From a virus, in IMG/VR virus record IMGVR_UViG_3300002350_000002, positions 78,717-107,730 of that record: DNA of 29,014 nucleotides. One strand, given 5' to 3'. Below are positions 18,401 to 27,400 of this stretch, in pieces (the first letter of the stretch is position 1; each line of letters begins with the position of its first letter). Under the pieces are notes generated by a model. It saw nothing but the letters and a program-made list of their open reading frames with translations. It ran no database searches and had not been told where the DNA came from. Made by a program: the position numbers and the translations under genes.

Positions 18401-21400
18401 CATCTGGAAATAAACCAGCTATTTTTTGATTAGTTCTATATCTTGATGCTAAAGCAACAGTACCAACAGCAGCAAAAGGAGAAGCAATATACCCTGCCAT
18501 AATAGCATTTTCCCAAAACTTTTCATTTGCTTGTATAGCTTTCAAATCGTTATCAGCTTTTATTTGTTCTTCTGTTGATTCATATCCTGGTATTACAATT
18601 GAATCACTATCTTTGGCTTTAATTGCTTCTTGTCCATATGATTTTCCAGTAGAACCAAATAAAGATGCTGCTGCAACTAATCCTGCACCTATAGATTTTT
18701 TAGGATTTAAAAGACCAGCACCAACAAATGCTTTTGCATTAATGTAGGACTTACCAGCTACTTCACTTATGGATGATGTTTTTTTACCTGCTCTTGTCAA
18801 AAATTCTTTAAAAAGTTCTGCCTCTTTACCTTTACCAGCCCCTGATAAAAGACCATCTATTGGAATCTGACCTTTATTTCCTTGTAAATCTTTAAGGGCT
18901 TGTGCATGAAATCCTAATGCATCTTTACCTAAAATTGGGTTAGCACCATAAGCATTGGCTGCTTTTTGATTAGATAAAAAACTTATCATTCTTTTTAATG
19001 AAGCTGCTGGACTTTTTTCTTCAACAATTCTAGCGTGTGTTTCAGCAACTGTTCTTGTTGGTTTAAACAAGTTCTCAAGCGTGTCTAATCCAAGAGATCC
19101 AAATATTGAATTTTTAAGCTTGGCTCCAGGTTTTTCAGCAGCATATGTAAGAGCATGACCACCAAATTCATGCCTAGTGGTTTTTCGTGACGATTGGGGC
19201 TGGACTGGTCCAGCTTCACCTCGTATTAAAGTTACTGCTGTGTCTCTTTTTATATTGTAAAACCCTCTTGTGCTCTCAAGTTGTTCTGGATTTTTTTCTA
19301 ATGTAGGCAGAATATCTTGAAACATCTGCATTTTTTTCATAACTCTTCTATCTGGTCCAACATCTTCTGCTGGTTTACTTAAAATTCTTGAAAATTGATT
19401 AGCTATTCGTTCTCCAAGGTAGTGTCTTGCTCTTTCTAAAAGATATTCAGTGCCCCTTGTTGCTACGCCAGTTGTGTTAAGTGGGTCCATCCTTTTAATT
19501 TTAAGATTACCTGGACCACTATCATTATTCCTAAAAGTTTGTAATATGTTTTGAACACCTGGTTTAGATGAATTTCTCATAAACTCATCTGCTTCACTCA
19601 TACCTCCCAAGCTTAAATAACTAACCTTACCCCCGCCATTCATATGATCTAAAAGACCCTTATTCTTTTTAGCTTTATCTGCACCAACAATAAATTCTCC
19701 AGATTGAACCATAGCTGGAGTTTTACGACCAGCTTGACCGCCCTTAGAAAAACCTAACACTGGAAAATTTTCATCCGCAAGATCAAATCCAAATGTATCA
19801 CTAAATTTTTTATTTTCTCCAAACTGTACTGGAGCACCATATACTAATAAGCCTTGAAAAAATGGGTCTAATTTTGCCCTTCTTCTATAATATTCTTTGC
19901 TATTTCCTTGTGCATCTTTTGCTGTTACATCAAAAACACTTTGATTAGCATTAATATTAGTGTTTTTTTGTTGTTGTGTTAAATCACCACGAATGTACTT
20001 GTCTGTAATTCCAGTAATCCACTGATAATGAACTGGTTTAATATTTAATGGCATTCCAAATATAGCTTTTTTATTTAAAGCTTCTTTTTGTTGCGGATTT
20101 AAATTATTTGTTTTTAACCCTGCGGTTGTTATATCTTTAATTGGAGTCCAAGGTTCATCAAACGCAGGAGAAACTATTGCACTTGCAATAAACTGTCCAC
20201 CCTGATAAGGAATATTCGTAAGATTACTATCTCCAGCTTGTATTCTCAAAGAGTTATTTAAAGCATTTCTTCTCCAAGAACCTCTAAGGTTTCCAAATTT
20301 TTGTAATATAGCAAGATCAACCCTTCTTTGTCTTTCATCATCTATAATTCTTTTTAATTCAACTGCATTAACAGCAACACCAGCACCAGCAGGACCACCA
20401 ACAAAAGCACCGCCAGCCAAATATTTAACAGCACCGCCATCATTCATTGCTTTTGTAGGTTTAACTGTTCCACCGCCATTTAAGGCTTGTAGCAAAGGAA
20501 GATTTTCAGATGTTGCTTTTGCGTTAACCACATATTCGCCATCATTCAACATAGCTGGTATTGTATCTGGACCTATTGGCTTAAATACTTTTGGATCTGC
20601 ACCAACTATCGCAGAAGAATGGGTTACCATACCGCCAGTGCTTAATCTCGCTGGTGCAAATGGTATACCTTGTGGTCTAACAAGATTGTTTTGTGCAACT
20701 GGTGGATTTGCCACTTGTGGTGGTGCAATAGCATTTACATTTTGAGCATTTGGTACTGGAGGTTTTGGTTTTCCTAAAGCTGCTATTTGAATATTTAATG
20801 CTGCTATTTGTGTTGTTGCTGCTGTTGTTTGTGCTTCAAGAATACCCATTTGAGCAGTAAATTGTGTGCCAATAACATTGCCAAGCCTTTTTACATCTTC
20901 AGTAGCTTGTGTAAAAGCAGCACCAGTAACATTATTTTTAATTAAATCTGTTACAAAACCACCAACACCACCCTTAGTAGGATCTTGATCTTTAGCTATA
21001 TCTCTATTGCCTTTTTGATCAGTAGTAATTTTAAGACCTAATGATCCAGCTAAATTTCCTTGAACTTGTTCTTGTTCTGCTCGAAGAGTAGCAAGCCTCT
21101 TACCAATAGCAGCAGTTATTATTGATGCTAATTGTGTAGAATCTGTACCACCTTTATTAGCAGCTTGTATTTCTTCAGATAGTTTGCCTAAGTCAATATT
21201 GGCAGTTTGAACAGCTTTATTTTGAGCAAGTGCCGATGGTAACTTAGCAGCAAGATTACCGCCAGCCAAAGCGTTAATTGCTATAGCTGTACTATCTTTT
21301 CCAACCCCTGGTTGTAATTCTGCTATCTTTTTTCTTTCTTCTTCAGCAAGCAAGAAAGAAGTTATGTCTTTGGTTTTTGGCCTTATCTTATTGTTGTAAT

Positions 21401-24400
21401 AAGCTTGACCACCACCAACCTCTTTATTTTGTATAGCAAGTGCATCTAATGGATTAAATAATGCAACAGACTTTTCTGAAGCTTTCATATCTACTAATTT
21501 TGCATTGCTTTCTAATTGAATCTGCTGTTGTTGAGCCACTTGTGGCATTAACAATTGTTGCCCTAGTCTTGTAAAGAAAACTTCATTTTGTGCAGATAGT
21601 TTTGTAAAAAATTCTCCCTGCAAAGTTTGCTGATCTTTTATTATATTTATCTGTGCCTGTTCTCTTACCGCCATTACTGCAAGAAGCTGTTGATTTAATT
21701 GTGCTAATTGTGGACCAAACTTATCTTGCATTGCTGTTTCTGGTTTAGAAACAAAACCACTTGCTTGTAAAAATTGAGATTTTAATTTTTTGCCTTCATC
21801 TCCAGAAAAATCTAAATATTCAAAAATAGCTTTTCTTTGTTCAACATTAAACCTCAAAAGATTTCCACCAATTGATTTTGCTACATTTGCTAATTGACTT
21901 CCAGCTTGAAGCCTTTGCAATTGTTCTGGTGACGATGTTAATAATTTTTCACCTTTGTTTTCTGTTTCAGATTGTTTTCTTGCATTATCTTGTTCTTCTT
22001 TTGCTATTTCTTGTCTTATTTTTCCAACCCTTTGCTCAATCGCAGAAATCTCTTCGGTTGAATCAGCAAGATTTTTCATAGCTTGGTTAAGAAGAGAAGC
22101 CTCTACTTTTAATCTACCTAATTCATTTGTTGCTTCAACATAATCGCCCCTGCCTTCTGTAGCAGTTAATTTTGAATTGTTTTGTTTTGTTTGTGCCTGT
22201 TCTGTTCTGGCTCTATTTTGCTCTATTTTTGCTTGTATTTCATCTGGTGTCAATTGTTGACCATTTACATTAACGCCAGCTAATCTAGCCTGTTGTTCTC
22301 TAAATGCTTGAGTTTGATCTGCCACATTTGTCATATTCAAACCTATTACATTTTCATTCACATCAGAAAATGGTCTTGCTTTTTTTTGTCTTTTTACCTC
22401 ATCTTCAATAGCTATATTTGTCCTAATATTTCTTGTTTGCTGTTGAATTTTTGAAAGCTTATCAAATTCCTGCACAGTTGTAAGCGTTGCTTGAACTAAT
22501 TTATTTATTCCAGCAACATATGTGTCTGCTGCTTTTTCTAAGTTAACCGTTATGGTTTTAAAAGCATTTAAGAATGGATCAGAAACATTTGACATTAATT
22601 TTTTTGCAAGTTCATTATAATCGCCACCAGACTCTGAAAGCATTTTTGTAAAGTCTTCACCCATTTTTCCAACGACTGAATTTACATAGCTTTGTATTTG
22701 GGTTTCATCAAGACCACCAACACCTTTTAATTGTTGAGTCAAAGCACTACGCAATGCTGATTGTGGATCTTTACCACCACCCATATCATTTGGTCTTATA
22801 TTCGCAAGAATATTGGGGAGTATTGAAGACATTTCTGCCAATACTGTTCCAGAAGATTGTAGATTTTCTCCCGATGAACCAAGACCGCCAGTAATATTTT
22901 TTAAATTAGTCTTAAACCCAGTTGGGTCTATGGAAGGCAATTGAATTTCATTTGATATTTTTTGTTTTTGCGATACTGAAAAATTTGAAGATAGTGAATC
23001 AGTTATAGTTTGAAAAGCTGGTGTTAAATTGTTGAGCGTATTAGCAGCATTAGTTGAAGCATCAGCAATAAGAGAAAATGCTATACTTAATTTTTGTGCC
23101 CCCTCAATTGCTTGTGCTTGACTTTTAGCAGCATTTTGTTGTTTCTCAAAATCTTTTGCAAATGTTTCAAGCTGTTTTTTAATCTTACTTATTGGTTGAT
23201 CTAAACCAATTGCCAATCTTGCAATCTGACTTATGTTTGCACTATCTTTAAAAAACCCTTCAATTTCATATGGTTTTCTTTTTCCCTGCTCATCTCTAAC
23301 AACAGGCGAACTTTTTATATCCTCTTGAAGTTGTTTTGACAAAAGGGCATTTATACCACCAGCTTGTGCAGCATATTGATTTCTTCTTTCTACAGCAGTA
23401 TTTGTTGCTTCTTGACTTGCATAACTTTTTCTACTAAAAAAGGTAGTAGAAGCTGCACTTTTTGTTGAAATTTCGTCATCAATTTTTGATTGAAGGGTTG
23501 TAATTTCATTAAGATTTTCTTGTGATATTTTTCCAAATGATGCAGCAGCAACTTCAAAAGCATTTTTCAACTTATTGCCAGCTTCTTCTAATTTTATGCT
23601 TGAGATTTGTTTTTTAGCATCAGTTAAACCTGATACTATACCAGTAAATCCACCAATCAATGCACCAACAGCCATACCAAAAGGACCAGCAAAACTTCCA
23701 ATCGCCAATCCAGTAGCAGCACCTGTTAAACCACCAGAAATTCCAGCACCAGCCTTTACTATGCTTTCACCTTCTGCTCCACCAGCAACAGCCTTTTTAT
23801 AATCTTCTGCTTGTGGACCTACTGCTGAAGCTATAAGACCAATACCGCTACTAACAGCAAAAGAACTATTTTGAAGACCTTCTTTTGAAACAAGACCTTT
23901 TCCAAAATCAGTAACTTTTCTGAGTATTTTCTTTTGACCTGTTTCTGTATAACCTTGTGTTTTTAACCTATTGGCCAAAACTGGATCATAAAATTCGCCC
24001 TTAGATGAAACTTCAAACTTTCTTCTTCCAGCAACGGTTTCCCTAGCCATTTGTTGAGCTTGCTTATTTGCAAACTTTTCATCAAATTCTAAACCTTTTG
24101 CTTCAGAAAAAGATTTTATTTGATTAAAATAACCAGCCTTCAATCTTTGAGCAGTATTTTCTCTAATTTCTTTACGAGTGCCACCAGTTGCTTCTTCGCC
24201 ATAAAGTTTTTTATAATTAGAAAGTTCTTTCCTTATTTCTTTTTTATAAGCATCGCCATAAGTTGATGTTATTACTTTTCCATCTTTTGTAATATTTCCA
24301 TCTGGATTATCTTTATATTTGTTCTTTAATGCATTAATTTCTGATCCTGTTTTTTCCAGATCTTTTTGTGCCTGATCAACGAATGCTTTATTTCTAGCAG

Positions 24401-27400
24401 CACTTTGATTTACTTGTTTTAAATTGTTTACACTTTGACCAACATTTTTTTGTGCTTCTGCTGTTGTTGAAGCAGCAGCATCAATACTTGCTTGCTTATT
24501 AGCTGCTAAGTTTTCATAGTTTGTTTTAACTCTTGTTGCAGCTTGTATCTTTTTATCAATTGCTTTTTCTTCTCTACTTCCAACAGCAACACCTCTTTTT
24601 TGAGTTTCAAGACCTCTAATTTCTTGCTCTTTAGCTTTAGCGTTTGATATGTGTCTAGCTTGAATATCTCTTTCTTCTTGTTCTTTTGCTTTAACATCTT
24701 TTAATATTCCCTTTCTTTCTTCCATTGTTTTTAGAATTTCTGCTCTTGCAGCATTTATGTTTTCCTCATTTTTTTGACCTTGAGCAACCTTATTAGCTTG
24801 CTGTTTATAAATAGGTTCAAGTGCTTTTACTTGTTTAGTTGTATTGGTAACATCTTCTGCAACAGCTATTGCTTCTTGTCTGTTCTGTCTTTTTTCTGCT
24901 TTATTTGTTGGTATCCTAAGTTGTCCTTCAACCTGTTTTGCAATTTTTATTTCTTCTTTTGTTAAACTGCCATAACCACCCCTAGCAAATTTCTTTCTGC
25001 CAGTCGTATTCATATGGTCTAAGTTAGGAACTCCAATTTTCTTTGTTTCATCTGGAGTATAAATGTATTCTCCTGGCATAACCAACGATGGAATAACCCC
25101 ACCACTAGCCCTTCCAAGTCGAGATAAGTTTGAAGCACCTATGCTATTAACTGAAGATTTTTTAATTACATAAGAACCAATTGGCAAATCTAATGGAACA
25201 CTATCAGTGTTACCAACGCCTGGAACTAAACCTCCAAGAGCTAATTTTTTTTCAAATGATTCGTATACTGATAAATTAGATAAATTAATTGAATCATCTC
25301 TTTGATTTTTATAAGAACTTTTTGGATTTATATTAGCAAGTTTTCCCTCATATAATAATGCCTTGGCTATAATTTCTATGTCTGGAACTTGATTTTTCGT
25401 TACCTTTGTTTCAATTAACTTATCGTCACCTATAAAATCCATTCCTTGTTGATTTGGAAGTTTTACATAATTAGATGTTTGTGGATTTCTTCTTAATTTT
25501 TTAGCAGTATCGGCTTCGCCTAAAGCTCCAGCAATTTGATTGTATTGACTTTGACTACCTTCTCCGATTTTAACCTTAAAATAATTTTCCCCAAGTTGAC
25601 CTAAAAAATTATCTCTTCCACCCACAACCTTTCTTCCAAAAGCTTTTGTAACAGCAGAATTAGCTTTTTCAACAGCTTTTTGTGGAGTTGATTTAGGATT
25701 AGCCATTTCATTTTCATAAACATTTTTTCCAGCGTTTAACATTCTTTCCGAATCTTTTCTATATTTATCATATTTGCCTAATTTATTTCTTTTTATTTGT
25801 CCAATAAATTTATACGCATCTAATTCTGGATCATATAAATCATTTAATGATGTTTTACCAGTTTCTTTAATAACATCTAATACTTTTCCACCCATATCAA
25901 AACGATTTCTTGGAATAACCAACTCACCAGGTTCTAACAATGCAGGAACCTTATCTCCCCTACCAACTCCTGGTACAATTCCACCCTTTGCCATTTTAAT
26001 TATTCCACCAGAAGCTTTTCTTCCCCCAGTTGGCAAAAATGGAGAAAAAGTACTTGGTTGACTTGCTGGTGCAGGAGCAAAAGCCGTACTAGCAAAACCC
26101 TTTGTAAAACTAGTTAAACTTTGAACCGTCTTCACTGCTGCAATAGCAGTTATAACTGGCAAAATTCCTTTTAAAGAATCAGCAAGTGCAATACCAGCAG
26201 AAGCAGCACCAAGAAGTAAATCTATGAGCGATCTAAACGAAGATGTATTGGTAAGATTTCTAATAAAATCTGCAAATTCTTCTTTAACCTTTTGTATTTT
26301 TACGCCAAAAGCCTCTTGTGCTTGTGCAGCATTTAGAGCAAGAGAAGCACCACCTATTTGGGCGATACCTAAAGCTTTCTGTGCGACACCAAATTCTTGA
26401 ATAAGTGGTATAACCTTGGAGATCTGCCTATATCCACCAAGTTCTTCGATAATGGCACTAAACCTTGGATCAGTAGATCTAAGCTCATTAAGAGCACCAG
26501 AAAGCCTTTTAACAGCCTCATATGGTCCAACAAATTGATTTGCAAGACCCAAATCGCCAGCAGCCCTAGCTTCGTCTGCCGTATATCTTAGCTGTACGCC
26601 AATATCCTTAAGTGCTTCAACAGTTTCATTACGCTGTACCCTAGTAAATATAGTTCTAAGGCCAGTACCAATACTTTCTGCACTTTCTCTAGTTGTTTGC
26701 CTAATTGATGTGAATAATGCTAAAAATTCATTTAAGTCACCGCCAGCAGATTTAAAAGCACCACCAGCTTTACGAACACCTTCAATTAAGTCTTGAGCTT
26801 CAACAGCAAATTCAGCAGCAACAGCATTGATTGCACCGAGAGCATTACCCAAGTCTTTTGCACTTATGCCAAACTGATTCATAACCGCAATAGCACCTTC
26901 GGTAGTATCTCTCAGGTTGTCAAAGCTTGGGGCTAATGCAGCTTGAGCCAATGCTTCAAGTGCAACCTTAGTGTCTGCTAAACTTAAGTTAGCTTGTTTT
27001 AATGTCACTGCCGTTGTAAGCAGGTCTTTGCTGGAAACGCCATAATTCTTTGACAGTCTACTTACTTCATTACCTACAGCACCAACTTGTCCAACACTGT
27101 CTGTAGAAACCTGAGTCAATCTAACCATTTCACGATCAAACTCTACAGCAGCAGTTAATGCTTGCTTTAGAGAAGATGTAAAAGTGATAATAGCTCCAGC
27201 AGTAAGTGTAAAAGCAACAAATCTTTTAGCAGCTAAACCTGACTGTCTACCAAACTGTTCCATAGCAGTACTAGCTTCTGCTGCTTGCACTTTAATATAT
27301 CTTAAATTATCTGCATCATTTTTTGGTATACCCAAAGATACTGCACCAACATCTTTCAATTGACTATTGATAGTGTTAGCAGCATTTTTTAAAGATGCCG

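Noticed and set aside
24806-24813. Another TATAAATA on the plus strand
   Set aside because: It is antisense within the tape measure gene and drives nothing visible.
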